The notes below the pieces were generated by a model that saw only the letters and a program-made list of their open reading frames with translations, made no database searches and was not told the origin of the DNA. A stretch of DNA of 64,000 nt from positions 1,426,001 to 1,490,000 of the forward strand of contig CAWDZQ010000003.1 in assembly GCA_963807065.1 (NCBI GenBank), given 5' to 3'. Positions 1-8,296 of the stretch are shown in pieces. Within the stretch, counting starts at the first letter, position 1, and the number at the start of each line of letters is the position of its first letter. A program made the position numbers and the translations under genes. This DNA is from CAWAND01 sp963807065. GTDB taxonomy: Bacteria; Chloroflexota; Anaerolineae; Anaerolineales; E44-bin32.

Positions 1-156
1 GCTCAGATCGGCCGATTAGCGCTTCTGGCCGTTGTGACTCCGATCCGTCCGGCACCCGGGCAAGGCCCTGCGGATGGTTCGGTCGACCGGCACCCTTGAA
101 CTAACCCAAGGCAAGCCCAAGGTCTGAGCATGTGCGTCTGTGCTGGGGACCGAAGG

Positions 157-185
157 TTGGACGCGACCCCGGCGTGTGTTAGAAT
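157..185 (+). promoter_or_regulatory. Promoter of the DUF151 nuclease gene
   Basis: A TTGGAC box at 157-162 and a TAGAAT box at 180-185 are separated by 17 nt. The predicted transcription start near 192 lies about 30 nt before the ATG at 223. I see no supportable gene in bases 1-156. Confidence 0.6.
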
Positions 186-222
186 GCCGACACCGCCAGC
201 AAATGCGGTTGGAGGCCCCGGT

Positions 223-744
223 ATGGTCGAGGTTGAAATAGACAGCATTCGGGTCAGTCTGATGTCCCAACATCGGATTGTGATCCTCAAGGACAGCCGA
301 TCCGAACGCTTCCTACCCATATGGATCGGGCCCTATGAAGCCGAGGCCATCACGGTCAGCTTGCAGGAGATGGAAGTCGCCCGTCCGCTGACCCACGACC
401 TGCTCCGCAACATCCTCCAGACCCTCGGCGCCGAAGTCCAGCGTGTCAACATCACCGAATTGAAAGACGACGTGTTCTACGCCCGTATCATCATCACCGT
501 CAATGGCGAGGAGATGGAGATCAACTCCCGCCCTTCCGACGCCCTGGCTCTCGCTGTGCGTGTGCACGTCCCCATTTATGTCGACGAATCCGTCATGGAA
601 GAAGCGGCTGCCGAACCCGAGACCTCGGTTGAGGGTGAGGAACCGGCCGAAGAGATGGATGAAGAACGCCTTGAGGTGTTCAAGGATTTCGTCGACTCGC
701 TCGACCTGGACGACATGGACACCGGGAGCGACTCGGACGAGTGA
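223..744 (+). CDS. Bifunctional nuclease family protein (DUF151)
   Basis: This 173-residue protein has the compact DUF151 (BFN) domain over roughly residues 1-125, with the family pattern VEIDSIRVS near the start, then [10 protein letters not shown] and [12 protein letters not shown]. The last 45 residues are an acidic Glu/Asp-rich tail. Family members are described as bifunctional DNase/RNase or regulatory proteins; the substrate here is unknown. I start at the ATG at 223, behind GGAGG at 211 and downstream of a good promoter; a longer frame from 130 would run through the promoter. The gene precedes the dnaB cluster by about 95 nt, on the same strand. Confidence 0.85.
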   Translation: MVEVEIDSIRVSLMSQHRIVILKDSRSERFLPIWIGPYEAEAITVSLQEMEVARPLTHDLLRNILQTLGAEVQRVNITELKDDVFYARIIITVNGEEMEINSRPSDALALAVRVHVPIYVDESVMEEAAAEPETSVEGEEPAEEMDEERLEVFKDFVDSLDLDDMDTGSDSDE

Positions 745-838
745 CCGGCCCCTTTTGGGTATCTTGAAGCTACTCCATCAACCCAGCTTTTCGCATGCGT
801 AGGCCGGGTCCTGCCCGGCACAGTTCAACGGACTCCCG

Positions 839-2236
839 ATGAGCGACGAATCCTTTCCCCCACCGATTTCCCCCGGCAGCTCCGACGGCGGTCGCCCCGA
901 AGGCGGCATGCCGTATCACCGCGAGGCGGAAGAAGCCGTCTTGGGCTCGGTGATGGTCAACCCCGAGGCCTTCTACGATGTCGCCCACTTCCTCACCGCC
1001 GACGATTTCTTCTTGCACCGCAACCGCTGGGTCTGGGAGGCCTTTAACAGCCTGCACGACCAGCGTCGCCCAGTCGACTTCCTGACCGTCTCCGAGGAGC
1101 TCGACCGCCTCGGCCATCTGGACGAAGTCGGCGGAGCGGCTTACCTGACCTCACTGATCAACAACGTACCCACGTCGCTGCACGCCGAAGCCTACGGCGA
1201 GCTGGTGGCGGAGACCGCCACGCGCCGGCGCCTGCTTGATGCCGCCAACCAGATCGCCCGGTTGGCCTACCAATCAGAGACGCTGATCGACGAGGTAGTC
1301 AACGACGCTGAGAAAGCGGTCTTCGGAGTCAGCGAACGTCGGCTGACCCACCAGCTGCAACCGATCAAGCAGGTCCTGAGCGAGTATTACGACCGGGTGG
1401 ATTATCTGGCCCGCCACAGGGATGAGACGATCGGGGTGCCGACCGGCTTCATCGACCTGGACCGCCTCTTAGGCGGCATGCAGCCGAGCGATCTGTTAAT
1501 CATCGCCGGCCGTCCCGGCCAGGGAAAGTCCGGCTTTTGTCTTTCGGCGGCCAAGAATGCCAGTCAGCTCCACAAGAAGAACGTGGCCGTCTTCTCGATG
1601 GAGATGTCCAACGAACAACTCGTCCAGCGCCTGGTGGCCCAGGAAACCGGCATCGACGCGCAGCGCCTGCGGTTGGCGGATATTCAAGACCAGGAATGGC
1701 CCCTCTTCACGCAGGCGGTCAGCACTTTGAGCGACACGCACATCTTCCTGGACGACACCCCGGCCATCACGCCGCTTCAGCTGCGCACCAAGTGCCGCAG
1801 GTTGCACATGGAGTACGGGTTGGACCTGATCATCATCGACTACCTTCAGTTGATGACCGGTGATTCGCGGATGGACAACCGCGTCCAGGAGGTCTCGTAC
1901 ATTTCGCGCAATCTGAAAGTCTTGGCCCGTGAACTCAACGTACCTGTGCTGGCCGCCGCGCAGCTGTCGCGCGCCGTCGAACAGCGCGCCGACAAGCGCC
2001 CTGTGCTTTCGGATTTACGGGAATCGGGGAGCCTGGAGCAGGACGCCGACGTGGTGATGTTCATTTACCGGCCGGATCAGTATGAGGCCGACACCCTCAA
2101 AGAAAACGTGGCCGAGATCATCGTCTCGAAGCACCGAAATGGGCCGGTGGGAAGCGTCGAGTTGGTCTTCCGCAAGTCATTGGCCAAGTTCGAAAACGCT
2201 GCCACCCGCCACCTCGATTTCGCCCCCGCAGAATAG
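839..2236 (+). CDS. dnaB: Replicative DNA helicase DnaB
   Basis: The 465-residue product is the hexameric helicase that unwinds the parental duplex at the fork. The N-terminal DnaB domain starts at the pattern MPYHREAEEAVLGS near residue 24. The RecA-like C-terminal domain carries Walker A GRPGQGKSGF near residue 223, the Walker B strand IIIDYLQLM, and the late DnaB motifs RESGSLEQDADVV and SKHRNGPVG. Length fits the family. It leads a replication cluster: a DnaD-like protein follows after about 70 nt, then a helicase loader that overlaps it. No intein or other insertion is visible. Confidence 0.96.
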   Translation: MSDESFPPPISPGSSDGGRPEGGMPYHREAEEAVLGSVMVNPEAFYDVAHFLTADDFFLHRNRWVWEAFNSLHDQRRPVDFLTVSEELDRLGHLDEVGGAAYLTSLINNVPTSLHAEAYGELVAETATRRRLLDAANQIARLAYQSETLIDEVVNDAEKAVFGVSERRLTHQLQPIKQVLSEYYDRVDYLARHRDETIGVPTGFIDLDRLLGGMQPSDLLIIAGRPGQGKSGFCLSAAKNASQLHKKNVAVFSMEMSNEQLVQRLVAQETGIDAQRLRLADIQDQEWPLFTQAVSTLSDTHIFLDDTPAITPLQLRTKCRRLHMEYGLDLIIIDYLQLMTGDSRMDNRVQEVSYISRNLKVLARELNVPVLAAAQLSRAVEQRADKRPVLSDLRESGSLEQDADVVMFIYRPDQYEADTLKENVAEIIVSKHRNGPVGSVELVFRKSLAKFENAATRHLDFAPAE

Positions 2237-2309
2237 CCGCCGCCTGGCGCCAGGCTGATTGGGTCCGCAGCAGGTGCGTGATCGCCTCAACTCAGGTAGA
2301 CTGTGGGCA

Positions 2310-3011
2310 ATGGACGCTTTCAAGGGTTTCGAGGGCTTTCCCGATGGGATCACCCGGATGACTCCGGTGCCAGCGGCGTTCTTCACCGAGCTATTGCCGG
2401 CCATCGACCATCTGGGCGAACTCAAAGTGAGCCTGTATGGGTTGTGGCTCCTGGCCCGCCAATCCGGCGAGCAGCGCTACTTCGAGCGGAAACATCTCGC
2501 CCAGGACGAGCGGCTGATGGACGCCTTGGCCCACGCGGGCATGACGCCTGGAGAGGCCCTGGACGATGCCCTTGAACGGGCAGTCGTCCGCGGCACGCTG
2601 CTTCGAGCGGCCGGGAGCCAGGGCACGGAAATCTTTGTGCTGAACACGCCCAAGGGACGGGCCACGATCCAGGCGCTCGAACGCGGCCAATGGACACCCG
2701 ACCACTTGCGTCAGGCTGGGCTCGAAGCCGACCGGCCGACCATCTACAGCCTGTACGAGCAGAACATCGGCCCTCTGACACCGATGATCGCCGATACCCT
2801 CCAAGACGCCGAGGCGTCCTACCCATTGGCTTGGATCGAGGACGCCATGCGTCTGGCGGTGGAAAACAACGCCCGCAACTGGCGGTACGTACAAGCCATA
2901 CTGAAGGATTGGAGCACCCGGGGCAGAGATGAACGAAAAGATCGAGGAGACTCTCAAGAGGCTCGTCGACGCTACGTCGAAGGGGAGTTCGCCGACTACA
3001 TCGAACACTGA
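2310..3011 (+). CDS. DnaD-like primosome protein
   Basis: This 233-residue protein ends with a DnaD/DnaB_2-type domain (about residues 150-215). The pattern YEQNIGPLTP, then W..DA...A...N.RNW.YV.AIL..W, is the signature of primosomal proteins that remodel origin DNA and help load the helicase. The N-terminal half looks like a winged-helix replication module. I choose the ATG at 2310: a TAGACT -10-like box ends 7 nt before it, suggesting a leaderless message. A TTG at 2259 would add 17 residues. The gene overlaps the next by 83 nt, so the two are probably translated together. Confidence 0.82.
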   Translation: MDAFKGFEGFPDGITRMTPVPAAFFTELLPAIDHLGELKVSLYGLWLLARQSGEQRYFERKHLAQDERLMDALAHAGMTPGEALDDALERAVVRGTLLRAAGSQGTEIFVLNTPKGRATIQALERGQWTPDHLRQAGLEADRPTIYSLYEQNIGPLTPMIADTLQDAEASYPLAWIEDAMRLAVENNARNWRYVQAILKDWSTRGRDERKDRGDSQEARRRYVEGEFADYIEH

Positions 3012-4338
3012 GTTGGCGGCAGCCCGCGCCAGCCAGTCATCCAGCCTGGGGGATCCCAACTGCCCCGTTTGCGGTGGCGCGGGCTATCTGCGCGTCGATG
3101 TGCCGGTGGGCCATCCCGATTTCGGCAGGCTCGAAATCTGCGCCTGCCGACAGGATGAGCTGCTGTCCCGCGTCCGGGAGCGGCTCTTCCGCCTAAGCCA
3201 GCTCGACGAGCTGAAGGAACTGACCTTCGAGACCTTCGTGCCTCAGGGCCGGCTGGGCATCGCCGAGCGCGAGAGTGCCTCCCTGGAACAAGCCTTCAAC
3301 CACGCCCGCTTGTTCGCCGAGCGGCCGGAGGGCTGGCTCCTTCTTCAAGGCGGTTATGGCTGTGGCAAGACTTACCTGGCGGCGTCCATTGCGAACGCCT
3401 GCGTCGACCAGGGGATTCCGGCCCTTTTTCTGACCGTGCCCGACCTGCTTGACAGCCTGCGCTTCACCTTCAACAACGCCGAAGAAAGTTTCGAGGAGCG
3501 CTTCGAGCAAATCCGCAAGGCGCCGCTTTTGATCCTGGACGACTTCGGCACCCAGAATGCCACGGAGTGGTCACGCGAGAAGCTGTTCCAGATCTTGAAC
3601 TATCGCTACACCAATCGCCTGCCGATGGTCATCACCACCAACCTGGCCCTGCGCGAAATCGAAGGGCGGATGCGCTCACGCCTGTCCGACCCGGAAATGG
3701 TCGCCCAGGTGTTGATCTTTGCGCCTGACTATCGACGCCCCAAAGAGGACAGCCGTCAGGACGAGCTATCCTCACTCGACCTACACGCCGGGCAAACCTT
3801 TGGCACGTTCAGCCTGCGCAAGAATGAGAAACTCGGCGCCGATGATCTGCGCAGTTTGGAGCGGGCCTTCGAAGCGGCCAGGCAGTTCTCGGAAGAGCCG
3901 GATGGGTGGTTGGTGCTCACCGGACCCTATGGATCGGGGAAGACCCACTTGGCGGCCGCCATCGCCAATTTTCGCGCCCTGAATGGACATCCGGTGACCT
4001 TCGTCGTGGTTCCCGATTTGCTGGATCACCTGCGCGCCACGTTCAGCCCCAATAGCGACACCACCTACGATCGCCGATTCGAGCAAATCCGCGGTGCGCA
4101 AGTGCTCGTTCTGGACGATCTGGGTACCCAGGCGATGACTCCCTGGGTCCGTGAGAAGCTCTATCAACTCTTCAACCATCGCTACAACGCCGGCCTTCCG
4201 ACCGTGATTACGACGGCCGATACCCTGGACGACGTCGACCCCCGTCTGAGGACGCGCATGCTGGATGCCCGCCTGTGTGTGATCCACGCCATCACGGCGC
4301 CCGCCTTTCACGGCGCCCGCCGCAGGAAGAGGAGCTAG
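2929..4338 (+). CDS. DnaC/DnaI-like helicase loader with tandem AAA+ modules
   Basis: The 469-residue product contains a cysteine-rich zinc-finger-like segment (CPVCGGAGYL and a later CAC, about residues 45-75), then two copies of a DnaC/IstB-type ATPase. The first has Walker A GGYGCGKTYL near residue 141 and Walker B LLILDDFGTQ. The second has Walker A GPYGSGKTHL near residue 332 and Walker B VLVLDDLGTQ. Each ends with an Arg-rich sensor or finger segment (MRSRLSDP, LRTRMLDA). Ordinary loaders have one module of about 250-300 residues. Position after dnaB and a DnaD-like gene supports helicase loading rather than a transposition helper. Confidence 0.85.
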   Translation: MNEKIEETLKRLVDATSKGSSPTTSNTELAAARASQSSSLGDPNCPVCGGAGYLRVDVPVGHPDFGRLEICACRQDELLSRVRERLFRLSQLDELKELTFETFVPQGRLGIAERESASLEQAFNHARLFAERPEGWLLLQGGYGCGKTYLAASIANACVDQGIPALFLTVPDLLDSLRFTFNNAEESFEERFEQIRKAPLLILDDFGTQNATEWSREKLFQILNYRYTNRLPMVITTNLALREIEGRMRSRLSDPEMVAQVLIFAPDYRRPKEDSRQDELSSLDLHAGQTFGTFSLRKNEKLGADDLRSLERAFEAARQFSEEPDGWLVLTGPYGSGKTHLAAAIANFRALNGHPVTFVVVPDLLDHLRATFSPNSDTTYDRRFEQIRGAQVLVLDDLGTQAMTPWVREKLYQLFNHRYNAGLPTVITTADTLDDVDPRLRTRMLDARLCVIHAITAPAFHGARRRKRS

Positions 4339-4444
4339 GTCGCCCTTCCCTGAATTGACGGCGCGCAACCCATGGGAGGGCAATGCATCGGCCCGCGCCC
4401 TTGCCTTCGGATGGCGCCACCCACCACCCAGTCCCCCCGGCGCG

Positions 4445-4474
4445 TTGACCCCCTTACGCCAGCCATGATAGAAT
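4445..4474 (+). promoter_or_regulatory. Promoter of tRNA-Glu
   Basis: TTGACC at 4445-4450 and TAGAAT at 4469-4474 are separated by 18 nt. The predicted start lies about 5 nt before the tRNA 5' end at 4486. Confidence 0.6.
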
Positions 4475-4485
4475 GCGTCCTCGCC

Positions 4486-4558
4486 GCCCCCATCGTCTAG
4501 GGGACCAGGACGTGGCCCTTTCAAGGCCAAGACCGGGGTTCGAATCCCCGTGGGGGCA
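4486..4558 (+). tRNA. tRNA-Glu (anticodon TTC)
   Basis: A 73-nt cloverleaf. The acceptor strand GCCCCCA pairs with TGGGGGC, the anticodon loop CTTTCAA puts TTC at 4520-4522, and the T arm is GGGGTTCGAATCCCC. The discriminator is A4558 and CCA is not encoded. A promoter precedes it and an intrinsic terminator follows 8 nt later, so it is a single-gene unit. Confidence 0.95.
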
Positions 4559-4566
4559 CACACTCC

Positions 4567-4594
4567 AAGAGCGCCGCTCTTTCGGCGCTCTTTT
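4567..4594 (+). terminator. Intrinsic terminator after tRNA-Glu
   Basis: The stem AGAGCGCCG (4568-4576) pairs with CGGCGCTCT (4583-4591), followed by a short T run. Confidence 0.75.
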
Positions 4595-4610
4595 GCTTCA
4601 AGCACTTCCC

Positions 4611-4645
4611 GATGCGGGTTCGAATCCCAGAGAGATCTCGACCAA
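4611..4645 (+). other. tRNA T-arm-like fragment in a non-coding stretch
   Basis: GGGTTCGAATCCC at 4616-4628 repeats the T-arm core of the tRNA-Glu 80 nt upstream (4536-4548), but no D arm, anticodon arm or acceptor stem can be built around it. It may be the 3' remnant of a deleted tandem tRNA or an attachment-site scar. From 4646 to about 5030 I see no credible coding sequence. Confidence 0.4.
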
Positions 4646-5031
4646 GATGGGCCCCACAATCAGGGGGGTTGCCCATTGGTCTCGTCCATCAGCGACACAG
4701 ATTTGCAGCGCTCAGCTTCGACCAGCAAACCATCGGACCCTGCCTGTTGATCCCAAGGTGAACACTGCAGTCCCCCCCCCTGCAACAAGCCTAAGGGGAT
4801 GACTCGCTGTCGGGCGCCGCAGCGCCTCATCGCTGTCGGAATTAGGTCACGCTGAACGCGTGCCAGCCCGATCCCAAATGCTTGGGAATATCCTCCCAAG
4901 GCTTGATGGCTCCCGCCTCATGACTTTGGGAACGCCAGTGCGTATCCTCCCCTTAAACACGGCCGACCGCACCGTAGCGGAGAGGGAGATCGAGATGTAG
5001 AGACCTAGTGAAGTCGTAGTCGGGGTCCTGT

Positions 5032-5060
5032 TTGTTGCTCTTCGTGTTCCGCGCTATGCT
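5032..5060 (+). promoter_or_regulatory. Promoter for the small membrane protein and two-component genes
   Basis: TTGTTG at 5032-5037 and TATGCT at 5055-5060 have a 17-nt spacer, 43 nt before the ATG at 5103. Confidence 0.45.
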
Positions 5061-5102
5061 TCCGCACCCGCCGAAAGCGGGCTGCGGGACAGGAGATTGA
5101 AA

Positions 5103-5474
5103 ATGACTCGCTCCAATCGAACTGTTGTCGCCGCCATCCTGGTATTCGTGTTTTCCCTATCAAGCCTTGTTCGGGGTTTCCTGGATTTCGTTAATCAGGG
5201 CTCGTTCACCCAGAACGCTGATCGTTGGTTCATCATCATTGTGTTCATCCTGTTCACGATCTTGCTCGTCTCGTCCCTTGGAATCTGGCAGAATCAGAGA
5301 TGGGGAAAGATCGCAGCCATTGCCATTCTGACCTTGAACGGCCTGGCCGTGGTGCCGCAATTCCTCGACGGGGGAACCTTGGTACAAACACTGCTGCGCC
5401 TCGTTGACGTTGTGACATGGCTGGTCGTAACCGTCCTGCTCCTTATGCCCACGAGGCAACACAGTTCCGCGTGA
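5103..5474 (+). CDS. Small four-helix membrane protein, unknown function
   Basis: This 123-residue protein has hydrophobic segments at about residues 8-25, 42-62, 68-88 and 96-116, so probably four membrane spans with short loops. I do not recognise a family. The ATG at 5103 has AGGAG at 5091-5095 at normal spacing; the TTG at 5097 is too close to that site. It sits 33 nt before a sensor kinase that has only two predicted membrane spans, so a role beside that sensor is possible but unproven. The surrounding DNA is visibly more AT-rich than most of the window. Confidence 0.7.
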   Translation: MTRSNRTVVAAILVFVFSLSSLVRGFLDFVNQGSFTQNADRWFIIIVFILFTILLVSSLGIWQNQRWGKIAAIAILTLNGLAVVPQFLDGGTLVQTLLRLVDVVTWLVVTVLLLMPTRQHSSA

Positions 5475-5507
5475 AACTGAGAAGTCTCGAGAACCTTCCC
5501 GTCCTTT

Positions 5508-6740
5508 TTGGACCCCAACAGCTTCATCGGTGCCGGGCTGTTGGGGATCTTGCTCGTATCCTACATCCTAACGATCTACGTCTCCGCCATCGCCCTGGGC
5601 ACCTTTCCATTTGGTGAGACTCCAAGTGGCAGTCTGAGTCCTTCTAACCAGCCATGGTACGTCAATCTTGTCGCCGTCGTCCTGCTGGCGCTCACCATCT
5701 GGCCGGTCAGCCGTTGGCTGTACCAGCGGGTCTATGATCTCATCTTCGGCCAACAGGACAACCCCTATGCGCTGCCATCGATGATCAGTCAACAACTGCG
5801 CGGCACGCAAAACCCTGAACTGACCCTCCCTGACATTGCAGAGAGTATTGCCACAGCCCTTCACCTCCCCTATATAGCCTTTGAGCTGGACGGCGATGGC
5901 CGCAAAGTGTTCACCTATGGGTCCCCACAGCCAAGGGCTGCCCGCCACCTCTTCCCACTTCAATACCTGGATCAACTCATGGGAAGACTCATCGCCTCTG
6001 GCCGTTCCGCGAACTATCCTCTTTCACAGAGTGACCATCACATTCTGCAGGAGATTGCCCAGCAGATAGGCATTGCCCTCTACCTTGCCAGTATGACCGA
6101 AGTCTTGCAGAGCTCCCGCGAGCAGATCGTTGTCGCCAGGGAAGAAGAACGCCGCCGCATCCGGAACGATCTGCACGACGGCCTCGCCCCCACCCTTTCC
6201 TCTTTTCAACTGCAACTGGGGGCAATCCGCAAGCTGATGTTTGAGAATCCAGAGGAAGCGGAGATCATTCTCCAAGAGTTGAGCGGAGATCTGAAACATG
6301 CCACGGGGGAAATTCGCGAACTTGTCTACGATCTGCGTCCTCCCATGTTGGATGAGCTGGGTCTGATCGAAGCCATCCAAAACCTCGGGATCCTAGACAC
6401 CCATACGCAGCTCGAACTGGACGTACCGGACCCTTTGCCACCTTTTTCAGCCGCAACCGAAGTCGCCCTGTATCGCATTGTCACCGAGGCTGTGCACAAT
6501 GTAGCCAAACACGCCAACGCTACGCGCTGTACTGTTCGGATTACGACGGATCCGGAGGTCTTGTCCTTGACGATCACAGACAACGGGCAAGGGATGCCCA
6601 CCGGCCATTCAGATAGCATCGGGCAACAATCCATGCGCGAACGCGCTTCCGAATTGGGTGGTGCCTTTTCTATTCAACCGGTAGACCCATCAGGCACATG
6701 TGTCGAAGTGCGTCTGCCTTGGAGAGACACGCATCGATAG
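5508..6740 (+). CDS. NarL-type sensor histidine kinase
   Basis: The 410-residue protein has two N-terminal membrane helices (about 5-29 and 45-63), a GAF-like region (about 90-205), the HisKA_3 dimerisation segment EEERRRIRNDLHDG with the phospho-acceptor at His223, and an HATPase domain with N box EAVHNVAKHAN and G1 box ITDNGQGMP. It probably autophosphorylates and passes phosphate to the overlapping regulator. The only usable start after the in-frame stop at 5478 is TTG at 5508, with no clear ribosome site. The membrane part seems shorter than in many similar sensors, so the gene may be truncated at its 5' end. Confidence 0.82.
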   Translation: MDPNSFIGAGLLGILLVSYILTIYVSAIALGTFPFGETPSGSLSPSNQPWYVNLVAVVLLALTIWPVSRWLYQRVYDLIFGQQDNPYALPSMISQQLRGTQNPELTLPDIAESIATALHLPYIAFELDGDGRKVFTYGSPQPRAARHLFPLQYLDQLMGRLIASGRSANYPLSQSDHHILQEIAQQIGIALYLASMTEVLQSSREQIVVAREEERRRIRNDLHDGLAPTLSSFQLQLGAIRKLMFENPEEAEIILQELSGDLKHATGEIRELVYDLRPPMLDELGLIEAIQNLGILDTHTQLELDVPDPLPPFSAATEVALYRIVTEAVHNVAKHANATRCTVRITTDPEVLSLTITDNGQGMPTGHSDSIGQQSMRERASELGGAFSIQPVDPSGTCVEVRLPWRDTHR

Positions 6741-7377
6741 CCTCACGATCTTGATCGCCGACGATCACCCTGTCTTCCGCAAGGGCCTGCGGACGCTGAT
6801 CGCCACCATCCCCAACACAGAGCTGGTGGGCGAGGTGGCGACCGGAGAGGAAGCTGTCGTCCAGGCCGAGAAGCTGCAGCCGGACGTGATCTTGATGGAT
6901 CTGCAGATGCCTGGCGGAGGGGGCTTGGCCGCCATTCGCCCGATTGTGGAAACCAGCCCGCACATCCGCATCTTAGTGATCACCATGTTTGAGGATGACA
7001 ACTCGGTGTTTGCCGCCATGCGTGCCGGGGCACGCGGCTACGTCTTGAAAGACACATCCGATGAGGAAATGGAGCGCGCCATCTTGGCGGTGGGCAGCGG
7101 GGAAGCCATCTTCAGCCCCGCCATCGCCGAACGCATGATTCACTTTTTCGACGTGCGTCCCTCTGAAGCCGGCGCCTTGTTTCCGGAATTGACGGCCAGC
7201 GAGCGCAACGTGCTTAATCTCATGGCGCAAGGCGCCGACAACAAGACCATCGCCAACCAACTTGGCTTCACGATCAAGACCGTCAGAAACTATTCGTCGA
7301 ATATCTTCAGCAAACTTCAAGTGGCGGACCGTGCTCAGGCGATTGTCAAAGCGCGTGATGCCGGATTGGGCCGGTAG
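6700..7377 (+). CDS. NarL/FixJ-family response regulator
   Basis: The 225-residue product has a receiver domain (about residues 15-130) with acidic pair DD21-22, phospho-acceptor Asp67 in VILMDLQMPG and a conserved Lys in YVLKD, then a LuxR helix-turn-helix (LTASERNVLNLMAQG to IKTVRNYSSNIFSKL). It should bind DNA when phosphorylated by the upstream kinase, whose reading frame it overlaps by 41 nt. The start is GTG at 6700; the receiver begins only 15 residues later and no better start is in frame. Targets are unknown. Confidence 0.88.
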   Translation: MSKCVCLGETRIDSLTILIADDHPVFRKGLRTLIATIPNTELVGEVATGEEAVVQAEKLQPDVILMDLQMPGGGGLAAIRPIVETSPHIRILVITMFEDDNSVFAAMRAGARGYVLKDTSDEEMERAILAVGSGEAIFSPAIAERMIHFFDVRPSEAGALFPELTASERNVLNLMAQGADNKTIANQLGFTIKTVRNYSSNIFSKLQVADRAQAIVKARDAGLGR

Positions 7378-7540
7378 TCTCGATAGGCAGACGCTGTTCA
7401 CAACAAGCTGTCGACCTGGTGTCGATCATGGTTTGTCAGAATGGAAGGCACCTGAGCGGTTTTTAGATCGGCGCAGCCACCCCATCTGTCTGAGAAGATG
7501 GCTTGGGGATTGGCTCAGCTCGCCCATTCGGGCCGGAACC

Positions 7541-7574
7541 GAGAAACCGCCCGGATGTCCTCCGGGCGGTTCTC
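7541..7574. terminator. Hairpin between convergent genes
   Basis: CCGCCCGGA (7547-7555) pairs with TCCGGGCGG (7561-7569), and the GAGAA/TTCTC flanks extend the stem with one bulge. There is no T run, so this is a weak bidirectional terminator candidate. The rest of 7378-7619 holds nothing I can support. Confidence 0.4.
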
Positions 7575-7619
7575 GCACCTGGCGCACAGGCATCGTTGCC
7601 GTCGAATTTGACCTCGTCT

Positions 7620-8282
7620 TTAGAACCCCAACACGCGTCCCACCAGCGTCGGATCGTCTCGAAACACACCCCTCAAGGATTGGGTAAGCATCATGCCAGT
7701 GGGCTGCGATACCCCCCGCATCATCGCGCACAGATGGACGCCTTCCAGAACCACCGCCACACCTTCGGGCTCGAGCTTGTCATTCAGGAAGTCAGCAATC
7801 TGTGTGGTTAGACGCTCCTGAACCTGCAGGCGGCGCGAAAAGGCCTCGACCACGCGCGGTATCTTGCTCAGCCCGACGACGCGACTGTTGGGAATGTAAG
7901 CAACATGCGCCTTGCCATAGAAGGGAAGCATGTGATGCTCGCACATGCTGTAGAAGGTCATATCCTTGACGGTGATGGGCTCGTCATAGGTCTCCTCGAA
8001 CATCGCCCCATTGATGATCGCCTCAAGATCGACCCCGTAGCCGCCTGTCACCTCGCGCAGCATGTTGGCCACCCGCGTGGGCGTATCCAGCAGGCCCTCG
8101 CGATCTGGGTCTTCGCCCACCCCGAGGATCAGACTCCGGGCGCCGTCGAGCATAGCCTGAGACGGCCCCTCACTGCTCCGCTGAGCGATCACGTTTTCCA
8201 TTTTTCCCAAGCCCGAGAAGACACCCGTGGTGATCATCGGTTCTAGAACGCGTGCCCCATTGGTCATCAATTGCTTGTCCAT
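7620..8282 (-). CDS. folE: GTP cyclohydrolase I
   Basis: The 220-residue enzyme converts GTP to 7,8-dihydroneopterin triphosphate, the first step of folate/pterin synthesis. The family blocks are clear: EDPDREGLLDTPTRVA, FYSMCEHHMLPFYGKAHVAY with the zinc ligands Cys and His, and IADFLND..EPEGVAVV..GVHLCAMMRG with the third ligand Cys. I choose the ATG at 8282, since AAAGGA lies 9 nt upstream; a GTG at 8303 would overlap crtB. It follows crtB closely (14 nt) and is probably cotranscribed with it. Confidence 0.95.
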   Translation of the reverse strand: MDKQLMTNGARVLEPMITTGVFSGLGKMENVIAQRSSEGPSQAMLDGARSLILGVGEDPDREGLLDTPTRVANMLREVTGGYGVDLEAIINGAMFEETYDEPITVKDMTFYSMCEHHMLPFYGKAHVAYIPNSRVVGLSKIPRVVEAFSRRLQVQERLTTQIADFLNDKLEPEGVAVVLEGVHLCAMMRGVSQPTGMMLTQSLRGVFRDDPTLVGRVLGF

Positions 8283-8296
8283 CTCGTTTTGTCCTT

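Noticed and set aside
1..222. Possible tail of an upstream gene at the left edge
   Set aside because: All frames end within about 110 nt and none shows a recognisable C terminus.
3781..4659. Long minus-strand open frame across the helicase loader and tRNA-Glu
   Set aside because: It is the shadow of dnaC-like codons and runs through the tRNA; tRNA-derived peptides of this kind are a common artefact.
4660..4899. Open frame of 79 codons on the minus strand after tRNA-Glu
   Set aside because: No ribosome site, no protein-like pattern, and it lies in DNA without other coding signs.
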